55,091 nt of DNA from Clostridiaceae bacterium (GTDB lineage: Bacteria > Bacillota > Clostridia > DSM-8532). The notes below the pieces were generated by a model. The model worked only from the letters and a program-made list of their open reading frames with translations. It made no database searches and had not been told where the DNA came from. The stretch lies in the NCBI GenBank assembly GCA_012728095.1, contig JAAYFU010000059.1:1-55091 (forward strand). The letters run 5' to 3'. Of the stretch, positions 41,695 to 50,010 are shown one piece after another. A program made the translations under genes and the position numbers. Every line of letters begins with the position of its first letter. Within the stretch, counting starts at the first letter, position 1.

Positions 41695-43158
41695 ATGTTT
41701 GTTAATGATGCGATATGGCTTGCACAAAATGAAAATCCGGTCTATCTCCTTCCCAGAATGGCCAACCGTCACGGTTTAATTGCGGGTGCGACCGGTACCG
41801 GTAAAACAGTGACTCTAAAAGTATTGGCTGAATCATTCAGTGATATGGGCGTGCCTGTTTTCCTGGCAGATGTTAAAGGTGATCTTTCGGGTATGGCAGC
41901 AAAAGGTGTTGATTCACCGGCAATTCAGGAAAGATTGTCAAAGCTTGGTATAAAGTCATTTGAATTCAAATCATTTCCCGTGAGATTCTGGGATATTTAC
42001 GGTGAAAACGGGCATTCGCTGCGTACAACCATTTCAGAAATGGGCTCTTTGCTCCTGTCAAGACTTCTGAATTTGAATGAGACTCAATCAGGAATATTAA
42101 ATATTGCTTTTCGTATTGCCGATGAGCAAGGCTTATTGTTGTTGGACCTCAAGGATTTACGGGAAATGATCAGGTACGTGGGTGACAATGCAAGAGAATT
42201 TACAATGAGATACGGCAATATTTCTCCCCAAAGTATCGGCGCAATTATGAGAAGCCTTATCGCATTGGAAGACCAGGGCGGCGACCTCTTTTTCGGGGAA
42301 CCGGCTTTGGATATCAGGGACTGGATGCAGAAAACTCCAGATGGGCGCGGTTACATAAACATTCTGCATAGTGTGCGGCTGTTTAATTCTCCGCTTCTTT
42401 ATTCTACCTTCTTGCTATGGATGCTTTCGGAGCTTTTTGAAACACTCCCTGAAGCAGGTGATTTAGAAAAACCGAAATTGGTCTTTTTCTTTGATGAAGC
42501 CCATTTGTTATTTGAAGACGCTCCAAAGATTCTCGTCAATAAAATTGAACAGGTGGTACGCTTAATACGTTCAAAGGGCGTCGGCATTTTCTTTATTACA
42601 CAAAACCCGGCCGATCTGCCCCAGGATGTTTTAGGACAATTAGGGAATAAGATTCAGCATGCTTTAAGGGCATATACTCCTTCGGAACAAAAGAAAGTAA
42701 AGGCAGCTGCCGATGCTTTCCGTCCAAACCCGGAATTCAGCACCGAAGAAGTCATTACTAATCTTGCAACAGGTGAAGCGTTGATTTCCTGTCTTGACGC
42801 CGACGGTCGTCCTTCCGTTGTCCAAAGAGCATATATTCTTCCTCCTCAAAGTTCATTTGGCGTTTTGGATGAGCTGACTAGAAGGGGAATTATCAACAAC
42901 TCATCTTTAGGCGAGAAATATGACACTGCCATAGACCGGGAATCGGCTTACGAGATATTACAGGCCAGATCACTCAAAGAACAGGAAAGAATCCGGAAAG
43001 AGAAAGAATTGGGCCAAAAGGGAAAGCAGCAGCGCAAATCGCCCGGAAGGCCAAAAACTTCAGTAATAGAAAAGGCTGCAAATTCCGCCGTAACCACAAT
43101 TGGCCGTGAACTGGGAAGAACATTGATAAGAGGGATATTGGGTTCGCTCAAAAAATAA
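41695..43158 (+). CDS. HerA-like DUF853-family ATPase
   Basis: An FtsK/HerA-type P-loop ATPase related to E. coli YjgR. Walker A is [18 protein letters not shown] (about 33), Walker B is [19 protein letters not shown] (about 263), and the sensor region is [20 protein letters not shown]. The C-terminus is basic ([16 protein letters not shown]). HerA proteins act with the NurA nuclease on DNA ends, but no nurA is adjacent and DUF853 proteins are of unknown role. GGGGAG precedes the ATG. It has its own strong promoter. Confidence 0.9.
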   Translation: MFVNDAIWLAQNENPVYLLPRMANRHGLIAGATGTGKTVTLKVLAESFSDMGVPVFLADVKGDLSGMAAKGVDSPAIQERLSKLGIKSFEFKSFPVRFWDIYGENGHSLRTTISEMGSLLLSRLLNLNETQSGILNIAFRIADEQGLLLLDLKDLREMIRYVGDNAREFTMRYGNISPQSIGAIMRSLIALEDQGGDLFFGEPALDIRDWMQKTPDGRGYINILHSVRLFNSPLLYSTFLLWMLSELFETLPEAGDLEKPKLVFFFDEAHLLFEDAPKILVNKIEQVVRLIRSKGVGIFFITQNPADLPQDVLGQLGNKIQHALRAYTPSEQKKVKAAADAFRPNPEFSTEEVITNLATGEALISCLDADGRPSVVQRAYILPPQSSFGVLDELTRRGIINNSSLGEKYDTAIDRESAYEILQARSLKEQERIRKEKELGQKGKQQRKSPGRPKTSVIEKAANSAVTTIGRELGRTLIRGILGSLKK

Positions 43159-43363
43159 CAATTTCATTAGGAGAATTAGAAAAATTTAATTATATTACTA
43201 CTTACAAATGGTGAATAAAGATATATACTGGATTTATATGCAATTACTAAGTTCCCGGGTTATAGCAGCATAAAAATGTTCTCTCTTCAAATGGTTTGAA
43301 AACGAATTTAAGCCGGACTTCCCTGGAATCAGGAAATATTTATTCTTGGTTGTAATTGCGATG

Positions 43364-43386
43364 CTGAAATATTTTAAAATATTCAG
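43364..43386. repeat. AT-rich palindrome upstream of the SPFH gene
   Basis: CTGAAATATTTT followed by AAAATATTCAG, a nearly perfect palindrome 42 bases before the SPFH start codon. It could be an operator. The rest of the 43159-43427 gap shows no gene or clear promoter. Confidence 0.5.
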
Positions 43387-43427
43387 CCGAAATATTGTAA
43401 AATCATATAATTGAAAGGAGATTTTCT

Positions 43428-44750
43428 ATGGGTCTTATTAAAGCTGCGGTAGGCGCGATAGGCGGAGTACTGGCCGATCAATGGAAGGAATTCTTCTACT
43501 GTGAAGCAATGCCGAAGGAAGTTTTGGTAACTAAAGGGAAAAAACGTATTACCGGACGTTCTTCTAATGTCAAGGCTACTGATAATATCATTTCAAACGG
43601 GTCAGGCATAGCCGTGGCAGACGGTCAATGTGTGATCATAGTTGAGCAGGGGCGAGTAGTTGATGTTTGCGCTGTGCCAGGTGAATATATATATGATACA
43701 TCCAGCGAACCGAGCTTATTTACCGGTAATCTTTCGGAAAGCATAAAAGAAACTTTTAAGGCCATAGGCAAAAGATTTACATATGGCGGGGATCCCGGAA
43801 AAGACCAGCGGGTATACTATATCAACACAAAGGAAATAGTCGATAATAAATTTGGTACGCCAACCCCCATTAATTTCCGTGTTGTTGACCATAAATTAAA
43901 TCTTGATATTGACACATCGATTCGCTGTTCCGGTATATATTCATACAGAATCGTGGACCCGTTATTGTTCTATACAAATGTATGCGGAAATGTCGAATCC
44001 GAATTCACACGTGATGAGATCGACAGCCAATTGAAAGCCGAGTTTATTTCGGCGCTTCAGCCTGCGTTTGCAAAAATATCACAACTTGCAATAAGGCCTT
44101 TTGAGCTGTCTGCTCATACCGAAGAACTGGCTCAGGCCATGAATGAAGCCCTGACAAAGAAATGGCTGAATTTAAGAGGTATCGCAGTAGTATCGGTCGC
44201 TCTTAACAACATCACTCTTCCCGATGAAGACAGCGCAATGTTAAAAGAAGCACAGCGTCTTTATATTTTGCAAAATCCGACTATGGCTGCGGCAACACTT
44301 GTCGGTGCCCAGGCAGATGCCATGAAATCAGCTGCATCAAACACAGCCGGAGCCATGACAGGCTTTATGGGATTGGGTATGGCCCAGCAGGCCGGTGGCA
44401 TTAACGCTCAGAATCTTTTTGCCATGGGTCAGCAGCAATCCCAGCAAACCACCCCTCCCCAGGCTTCAATCGGCAGTTCAAGTTTATGGACATGTACATG
44501 CGGTACTCAAAATTCAGGTAACTTCTGCACCAACTGCGCCAGACCCAGGCCGACAACTTCTTCCCCGTGGACCTGCTCCTGCGGCACTGTCAACACAGGC
44601 AAATTCTGCTACAATTGCGGCAAACCGGCGCCAACAGGAACAGTTCGTTACCGCTGCAACAAATGCGGATGGGAACCGGAAAACCCCGCTCAGCCGCCTA
44701 AATTCTGCCCTGAATGCGGCGATATGTTCGATGAAAATGACAGGGCATAA
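43428..44750 (+). CDS. SPFH-domain protein with C-terminal zinc ribbons, YdjI-like
   Basis: Residues 20-300 form an SPFH (band 7-like) domain: DQWKEFFYCEAMPKEVLV, IAVADGQCVIIVEQGRVVDV and ISALQPAFAKISQLAIRPFE. A Met/Gln/Ala-rich linker follows, then three zinc ribbons (WTCTCGTQNSGNFCTNC, WTCSCGTVNTGKFCYNC, YRCNKCGW...FCPECG). This is the layout of Bacillus YdjI, which is recruited to membranes by YdjG and YdjH. AAAGGAG precedes the ATG. It is followed by YdjG- and YdjH-like genes. Confidence 0.88.
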   Translation: MGLIKAAVGAIGGVLADQWKEFFYCEAMPKEVLVTKGKKRITGRSSNVKATDNIISNGSGIAVADGQCVIIVEQGRVVDVCAVPGEYIYDTSSEPSLFTGNLSESIKETFKAIGKRFTYGGDPGKDQRVYYINTKEIVDNKFGTPTPINFRVVDHKLNLDIDTSIRCSGIYSYRIVDPLLFYTNVCGNVESEFTRDEIDSQLKAEFISALQPAFAKISQLAIRPFELSAHTEELAQAMNEALTKKWLNLRGIAVVSVALNNITLPDEDSAMLKEAQRLYILQNPTMAAATLVGAQADAMKSAASNTAGAMTGFMGLGMAQQAGGINAQNLFAMGQQQSQQTTPPQASIGSSSLWTCTCGTQNSGNFCTNCARPRPTTSSPWTCSCGTVNTGKFCYNCGKPAPTGTVRYRCNKCGWEPENPAQPPKFCPECGDMFDENDRA

Positions 44751-44799
44751 CCTTAAACTTAAATTCAAAGGCCTGGTAAAGCTATTATAACAGAACAGA

Positions 44800-45897
44800 T
44801 TGGAAGTGGTTATTCTGGAACTGCTTGAATTCAAGTGTCCCTCCTGCAGCGGAGCCATCGGTTTTGACAGCAGGCTTCAAAAAGTGAAGTGTCCATACTG
44901 TGATGCCGAATTTGAAATGGAATCCCTTAAGGCATATGATGAAGCCTTAAAAAATGACCAGCCGGATGAAATGGAGTGGGAAACCCAGGCCGGAAGCCAA
45001 TGGGATGAGAGCGAAGCTTCAAAAATTTATTCATACATATGCAAGTCATGCGGAGGCGAAATTGTCGCCGATGAAAATACGGCAGCCACCAGTTGCCCCT
45101 TTTGCAATAATCCGGTAGTTATGGTGGGTAAGTTATCCGGAATTTTACGTCCGGATTATGTAATTCCGTTTAAACTGGACAAAAAAGCGGCAAAAGAAGG
45201 ACTTATGAAGCATTTGCAGGGCAAGAAGCTGCTTCCGAAGATTTTTAAAGATGAAAACAGGATTGAAGAAATAAAAGGCATTTATGTGCCCTTTTGGCTG
45301 TTTGACGCCGACGCTGATGCAAATTTCCGTTACAGAGCAACAAAAGTCCGTACCTGGAGCGATAACAACTATATTTATACCCAGACCAGATATTTTTCAG
45401 TATTACGAAGCGGCAGCCTCGCCTTTGAAAGAGTTCCGGTGGACGGCTCCACAAAAATGCCGGATGATTTAATGGAATCAATCGAACCGTATGATTTTTC
45501 GGATGCAGTAGATTTCCAGACGGCTTACCTGGCCGGTTATCTGGCAGACAAGTACGATGTTAAAGCCGATGAAAGCATTGCCCGCGCGAATGCACGTATA
45601 AGGCGCAGTATAGAACAACTCTTTGCCTCAACCGTAACCGGATATGCAACGGTTACGCTGGAGAGCAGCAATATACGTTTACAAAACGGCAAGGCAAAAT
45701 ATGCGCTGTATCCGGTTTGGCTGCTTAATACCGTGTGGAATAACAAAAGATATACTTTCGCAATGAACGGACAGACAGGAAAGTTCGTCGGTGATTTACC
45801 CCTGGATAAGGCGGCATATTGGAAATGGCTGGTCGGTTTAACAGCCGCATTCGGCGCATTCACATATCTGGCTTTATTCTTACTGAGATTGTTATAA
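44800..45897 (+). CDS. Zinc-ribbon membrane protein, YdjG-like
   Basis: Two zinc ribbons open the protein (FKCPSCSGAIGFDSRLQKVK then CPYC; YICKSCGGEIVADENTAATS then CPFC), followed by a domain of about 200 residues and a C-terminal membrane helix (WLVGLTAAFGAFTYLALFLL). This fits YdjG, a membrane anchor in the ydjFGHI set of Bacillus. The start is unsure: TTG at 44800 has no clear ribosome binding site, and GTG codons follow at 44806. It lies 50 bases after the YdjI-like gene and 13 before the TPM gene. Confidence 0.82.
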   Translation: MEVVILELLEFKCPSCSGAIGFDSRLQKVKCPYCDAEFEMESLKAYDEALKNDQPDEMEWETQAGSQWDESEASKIYSYICKSCGGEIVADENTAATSCPFCNNPVVMVGKLSGILRPDYVIPFKLDKKAAKEGLMKHLQGKKLLPKIFKDENRIEEIKGIYVPFWLFDADADANFRYRATKVRTWSDNNYIYTQTRYFSVLRSGSLAFERVPVDGSTKMPDDLMESIEPYDFSDAVDFQTAYLAGYLADKYDVKADESIARANARIRRSIEQLFASTVTGYATVTLESSNIRLQNGKAKYALYPVWLLNTVWNNKRYTFAMNGQTGKFVGDLPLDKAAYWKWLVGLTAAFGAFTYLALFLLRLL

Positions 45898-45910
45898 GGA
45901 GGCGTAAAAC

Positions 45911-46690
45911 ATGAAGAAAAGAAATCTATTAATTTCTTTAACAATTATATTCTGGGTCGCCTCGCTTGTAACAGGGTTTGCCGCCAGTGACAGAGAACTG
46001 CCGCTTTTGGTAGACGATGCCGATCTTCTTACAATCAGTGAAAAAGAAATCCTTCATGCCGAACTGGAAAGAATCAGTAAGGAATATAAATGTGAGGTAG
46101 CAATAGTAACAGTAAAATTTAAAGGTATTGGCAGAACTGCCACCGAATACGCCGATGACTTCTTTGATTACTACGGCTACGGATATGGTAAAAATGATGA
46201 TGGTATCCTGCTGCTTGTCAGTGTTCTTGACAGGGATGCAGCCATTTCAACGCATGGAAATGCAATCAGGATTTTTACAGATACAAAACTGAATTATATG
46301 TACAAAAAGTTTTTGCCGTATCTGACCAACGGGAATTACAGTAAAGCCTTTTCCACCTTTGTGGAGCTGTGTGAAGAAATATTTGAGCAAGCCAGGGCCG
46401 GTACGCCCTTCCTCTCGGGCAAACGCCTGATTGTTTCTCTTATAGCAGGTGTGATATTTGCATTGATAGTTACCGGAATAATGAAGGGCCAGCTTAAGAG
46501 TGTCCGTTTTCAGCCTGCGGCAACAAATTATTTAAGAGATAACAGCTTTAATTTAAAAGTAAGCAGGGACCTTTTCCTGTACAGCAGAATAGACAGACGG
46601 CTTAAACCCAAAAGCTCGTCTTCCTCAGGTTCCAGTACCCACGTATCATCTTCCGGCCGCGTACACGGAGGCTCAAGCAGAAAATTTTAG
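45911..46690 (+). CDS. TPM-domain membrane protein, YdjH-like
   Basis: A signal peptide (about 1-24) is followed by a TPM domain (LPLLVDDADLLTISEKEILH; TEYADDFFDYYGYGYGKNDD; GILLLVSVLDRDAAIST), a membrane helix (about 172-192) and a Ser/Gly-rich tail (KSSSSSGSSTHVSSSGRVHG). This is the YdjH layout. TPM domains bind metal and some hydrolyse phosphate, but the role here is unknown. AAGGAGG precedes the ATG. It ends at a strong terminator. Confidence 0.87.
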   Translation: MKKRNLLISLTIIFWVASLVTGFAASDRELPLLVDDADLLTISEKEILHAELERISKEYKCEVAIVTVKFKGIGRTATEYADDFFDYYGYGYGKNDDGILLLVSVLDRDAAISTHGNAIRIFTDTKLNYMYKKFLPYLTNGNYSKAFSTFVELCEEIFEQARAGTPFLSGKRLIVSLIAGVIFALIVTGIMKGQLKSVRFQPAATNYLRDNSFNLKVSRDLFLYSRIDRRLKPKSSSSSGSSTHVSSSGRVHGGSSRKF

Positions 46691-46728
46691 TCGTACATAA
46701 TAACCATACGAATGCATATTGCATGTCG

Positions 46729-46771
46729 AACCACAGAGTATATTGTATATCTCTGTGGTTTTGTTATTTTT
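46729..46771 (+). terminator. Terminator of the ydjI/G/H-like operon
   Basis: AACCACAGAG (46729-46738) pairs with CTCTGTGGTT (46751-46760), followed by TTGTTATTTTTC. It is a ten-base perfect stem with a T-rich tail. Confidence 0.88.
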
Positions 46772-46806
46772 CTGCAGAAATGATATTGTCGGAATTTAGT
46801 ATTTTA

Positions 46807-46835
46807 TTGAATATATTAACAAAAAACATTATAAT
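46807..46835 (+). promoter_or_regulatory. Promoter of the bacteriohemerythrin gene
   Basis: TTGAAT (46807-46812), 17 bases, TATAAT (46830-46835), about 30 bases before the ATG. Confidence 0.8.
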
Positions 46836-46865
46836 GGATTTAATCATATTAAAGGGGGGCTTAAA

Positions 46866-47267
46866 ATGGCTATAACATGGACTGAAGACTTATCTGTCGG
46901 TGTTGATTTAATTGACGAGCAGCACAAATTATGGTTTGAAAAAGCAAATCAGCTTTATAAGGCCGGTCAGGAAGGAAGGGCCAAGGAATTCATAATTGAA
47001 TTATTTGATTTTCTGGATGACTATACAAAACAACACTTTAAAGATGAAGAAGCATACATGGAAAAAATAAAATATCCCCAGATCGACGCACAAAAAAAAG
47101 CTCATGCCTCTTTTATCGAGGAGCTGGCAAAGTTAAAAAAAGATTATAACGAATCCGGCGGAAACATCGTGTTGATTATTAATGCCAACAAAATGATTCT
47201 TAACTGGCTTACCCAGCATATAAGGAACATGGATAAAAAAATCGGCGAATACGCCAGAACTCTTTAA
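46866..47267 (+). CDS. Bacteriohemerythrin
   Basis: A four-helix di-iron protein of 133 residues that binds O2 (or NO). The ligand set is visible: LIDEQHKLW, TKQHFKDEEAYM (His and Glu), KKAHASFIEEL and WLTQHIRNMDKK (His and Asp). In an anaerobe it may scavenge or sense oxygen, or deliver iron. AAAGGGGGG precedes the ATG. It is monocistronic with promoter and terminator both visible. Confidence 0.94.
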   Translation: MAITWTEDLSVGVDLIDEQHKLWFEKANQLYKAGQEGRAKEFIIELFDFLDDYTKQHFKDEEAYMEKIKYPQIDAQKKAHASFIEELAKLKKDYNESGGNIVLIINANKMILNWLTQHIRNMDKKIGEYARTL

Positions 47268-47285
47268 TCAAATAAATTTATAAAG

Positions 47286-47320
47286 AATGGCTGTCTTGTA
47301 AGGGCAGCCATTTTCCCTTT
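47286..47320 (+). terminator. Terminator of the bacteriohemerythrin gene
   Basis: AATGGCTG (47286-47293) and CAGCCATT (47305-47312) form a perfect stem followed by TTCCCTTTTG. Confidence 0.8.
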
Positions 47321-47424
47321 TGTTCTTTTCTTTCTGGTATTGCTGAAAAACGTTTGGAAACAGGTTTTATTTTCTTTATTCCATTTCCATTTATATAAAA
47401 CCCCGCATCAAGTTCTATCCGATT

Positions 47425-47452
47425 TTGCTATTTTTTATGTTCGTTATATAAT
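47425..47452 (+). promoter_or_regulatory. Probable promoter of the GT4-PlsC gene
   Basis: TTGCTA (47425-47430), 16 bases, TATAAT (47447-47452), about 60 bases before the start. A second TATAAT overlaps at 47452-47457. Confidence 0.5.
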
Positions 47453-47490
47453 ATAATTGTAATACCACTTATATAATTGTAATAACCTCT
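47451..47490. repeat. Two tandem 20-base AT-rich repeats
   Basis: ATATAATTGTAATACCACTT (47451-47470) is followed at once by ATATAATTGTAATAACCTCT (47471-47490). The first 14 bases are identical. They lie across the probable transcription start of the GT4-PlsC gene. Confidence 0.7.
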
Positions 47491-47514
47491 TGTAAGGAGA
47501 TGTGTCCAGCTTCT

Positions 47515-49302
47515 ATGATAATCACGCTGGTGAATGATACCTTTAATATAAACAATAATGGTATCACCATTTCGTCGATGAGGTTTGCCGAGGCCCTGGC
47601 ACAACATGGCCATCAAATCCGCATAATCACTTGCGGCGACCCGTCCAAAAGCGGGAAAGACCCTGATACCGGTTTTGAAATGTTTTATCTGCCGGAACTG
47701 AAAGTCCCGGTTGCGACCAGGCTGGCTCATAAGCAAAACACGCTATTTGCCAAACCTGTGCGAAAAGTCCTGGAAAAGGCGGTTTCCGGGTCCGACGTGG
47801 TACATATTTATCAGCCATGGGCACTGGGAAACGCGGCACAGAAAATTGCCAAGCGAATGAACATTCCCACAATTGCCGCTTTTCACATACAGCCTGAGAA
47901 CATAACTTACAATATAGGTCTTAAATGGTTTCCGCCTGCCGCTCATTTGGCTTATTTTTTGTTATACTTGTTTTTTTACCGCAAGTTTTCACATATCCAC
48001 TGCCCGTCGAAATTTATTGCCGCACGGCTTCGGAGCCATGGTTACAGAGCGCGGCTGCACGTTATATCTAACGGTGTCCATCCGGCGTTCTGCGCTCCGG
48101 ATAAACCCAGGGATCATACTCTTAATCCAATCAGGATACTAATGATCGGCAGACTTTCTCCTGAAAAAAGGCAGGATGTCCTGATCCGCGCGGTAATGAA
48201 ATCCCGTTATGCGGATAGAATTCAGCTTTATTTCGCCGGGAAAGGCCCCTGGGAAAAGAAGCTTCGCAGGATGGGAAAAAAACTTCCTCATCCACCTTTG
48301 TTTGGATATTATAATCGCGAAGAACTGATCCGGCTCATACATGACTGTGACCTTTACGTGCATGCCTCCGACGTGGAAATAGAAAGCATTTCGTGTATCG
48401 AGGCTTTTGCATGTGGCCTGGTCCCGATTATTTCCGACAGCAAACGAAGCGCAGCGGCACAATTTGCTCTATTTCCCCAGAATCTTTTCAAGGCTGGCTC
48501 TCCAGAATCGCTGGCTGAAAAGATAGATTTCTGGATTGACAATATTCATCTGCTTAAAGAAGCCGAGAAGAAATATGCCCGCTTTGGAAAGCAATACTCA
48601 CTGGAACAAAGCATCAGAAAAATAGTCAAAGTATATTCGTCCATGTCCAACAAGGATAAAAACGAATACCACCGGAGCGTCTTTTTCATGCTCTTCTCCC
48701 GTCTCTTCCAAATATGCATAGCCTACCCTCTCCTGACGTTCTGGACACGGTTTGTTCTGGGCGTCAAGGTTTACGGCAGGAAGAATCTTCGCGGTATCAA
48801 GAGATCACTCACTATCTGCAACCATGTGCACCTGCTGGACAGCGCCCTGATTGGCCTGGCATTTTTCCCTCGCAGAGTAATCTTCACGGCTCTTCCGGAG
48901 AACGTCAACTCCCTCTGGCCTGGCAAAATAGTGCGGGTACTTGGCGGCATGGCCGTTCCCCGGAACATCACGGAGCTGAAAACATTTTTTGACGAGATGG
49001 AGTTTCTTTTGATGAACAACTGCATAGTGCACTTTTTCCCCGAGGGAGAATTAAGACCTTATGACAACAGTCTGCGCGATTTCAAAAAAGGCGCGTTCTA
49101 TCTTGCAGCGAAAGCCCGTGTGCCCATCGTTCCCATGCTGATTAAATTTGAGCCCCCTAAAGGGCTGAGCAGAATAATTTGCAAAAAACCCGTTATGAGA
49201 CTACATATAGGAAAGCCTACATCCCCAATTACCACAGATCTGAAAACCGACTCCAAACTTAGGATGGAAGCGGTACGCGACCAAATGAAAGCAAGCCTTT
49301 AA
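47515..49302 (+). CDS. Fusion of GT4 glycosyltransferase and PlsC-type acyltransferase
   Basis: Residues 1-385 are a GT4 glycosyltransferase (LVNDTFNINNNGITISSMRF; HIYQPWALGNAAQKIA; ILMIGRLSPEKRQDVLI; SISCIEAFACGLVPII). Residues 390-596 are a PlsC-type lysophosphatidate acyltransferase with SLTICNHVHLLDSALIG (NHxxxxD, about 435) and VHFFPEGELRPYDN (about 505). One protein may glycosylate and acylate the same lipid, but the acceptor is unknown. The start is unsure: ATG 47500 abuts AAGGAG, while ATG 47515 (used here) begins at the normal GT4 N-terminus with a long spacing. Confidence 0.87.
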   Translation: MIITLVNDTFNINNNGITISSMRFAEALAQHGHQIRIITCGDPSKSGKDPDTGFEMFYLPELKVPVATRLAHKQNTLFAKPVRKVLEKAVSGSDVVHIYQPWALGNAAQKIAKRMNIPTIAAFHIQPENITYNIGLKWFPPAAHLAYFLLYLFFYRKFSHIHCPSKFIAARLRSHGYRARLHVISNGVHPAFCAPDKPRDHTLNPIRILMIGRLSPEKRQDVLIRAVMKSRYADRIQLYFAGKGPWEKKLRRMGKKLPHPPLFGYYNREELIRLIHDCDLYVHASDVEIESISCIEAFACGLVPIISDSKRSAAAQFALFPQNLFKAGSPESLAEKIDFWIDNIHLLKEAEKKYARFGKQYSLEQSIRKIVKVYSSMSNKDKNEYHRSVFFMLFSRLFQICIAYPLLTFWTRFVLGVKVYGRKNLRGIKRSLTICNHVHLLDSALIGLAFFPRRVIFTALPENVNSLWPGKIVRVLGGMAVPRNITELKTFFDEMEFLLMNNCIVHFFPEGELRPYDNSLRDFKKGAFYLAAKARVPIVPMLIKFEPPKGLSRIICKKPVMRLHIGKPTSPITTDLKTDSKLRMEAVRDQMKASL

Positions 49303-49368
49303 TGAAGCTGTCAATAATCACATTCATATGAACATGATTCACTTTTCGAGGAAGCATTTTAATTGTTT

Positions 49369-50010
49369 TTACTTACCATAAACACTCTTCCTTATGTCAA
49401 AAAGATGCGCTTTTTCTTCCTCCGGCAAGACTTTTGCATTTCCAAGAATTTTAGTATAAAGCTTGATGGAAAAGTAGTGTTCCAGTGTTTCCATCTTGTA
49501 GTAGGCATCATACGGATCCTTACCCAAAGTGAGGGCACCATGGTTTGACAGCAATATAGCATCATATTCAGAAGCTTTTTCACCAATTATCCCAGCTAAT
49601 TCCTTCGATGATGGGCTTGCATATTCTGCCACCCCAATATTTCCGATGGACAATACAACTTCAGGCAGGATAACTTCATTAAAATCAAACTCACATATCG
49701 AGAATGCAGTGGTTTTTTGGGGATGTGCGTGCACACATGCCATAACATCTTTGCGTTTTTTGTATACTTCAAGATGCATTTTATACTCGGATGAAGGTTT
49801 ATTTTTTCCGTCAATCACGTGTCCGCCCATATCTATGGTAATTATATCCTGGTATCCCATGGCTCCCTTGGGTACGCCTGTTGCCGTAATCAGAACCTCA
49901 TCATCAGAAACGCGCATACTTATATTGCCATCGTTAGATGCTACGAAGTTTTTATTGTAAAGCATTTTCCCGATTTCAATTATCAGCTTTTTTTCCTTCC
50001 TGTATTTCAT
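49369..50010 (-). CDS. Class II aldolase, L-fuculose-phosphate-aldolase family
   Basis: Zinc aldolase fold: SNDGNISMRVSDDEVLITAT near the N-terminus, the catalytic Glu in SSEYKMHLEVY, HAHP and a third His in LSNHGALTLG. Length 213 is normal. The ATG at 50010 has GGTGAG four bases upstream. The gene overlaps the end of mtnA by 35 bases. With MtnA as partner the likely substrate is 5-methylthioribulose-1-phosphate or 5-deoxyribulose-1-phosphate, cleaved to DHAP and an aldehyde; fuculose-1-phosphate is the alternative. Confidence 0.87.
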   Translation of the reverse strand: MKYRKEKKLIIEIGKMLYNKNFVASNDGNISMRVSDDEVLITATGVPKGAMGYQDIITIDMGGHVIDGKNKPSSEYKMHLEVYKKRKDVMACVHAHPQKTTAFSICEFDFNEVILPEVVLSIGNIGVAEYASPSSKELAGIIGEKASEYDAILLSNHGALTLGKDPYDAYYKMETLEHYFSIKLYTKILGNAKVLPEEEKAHLFDIRKSVYGK

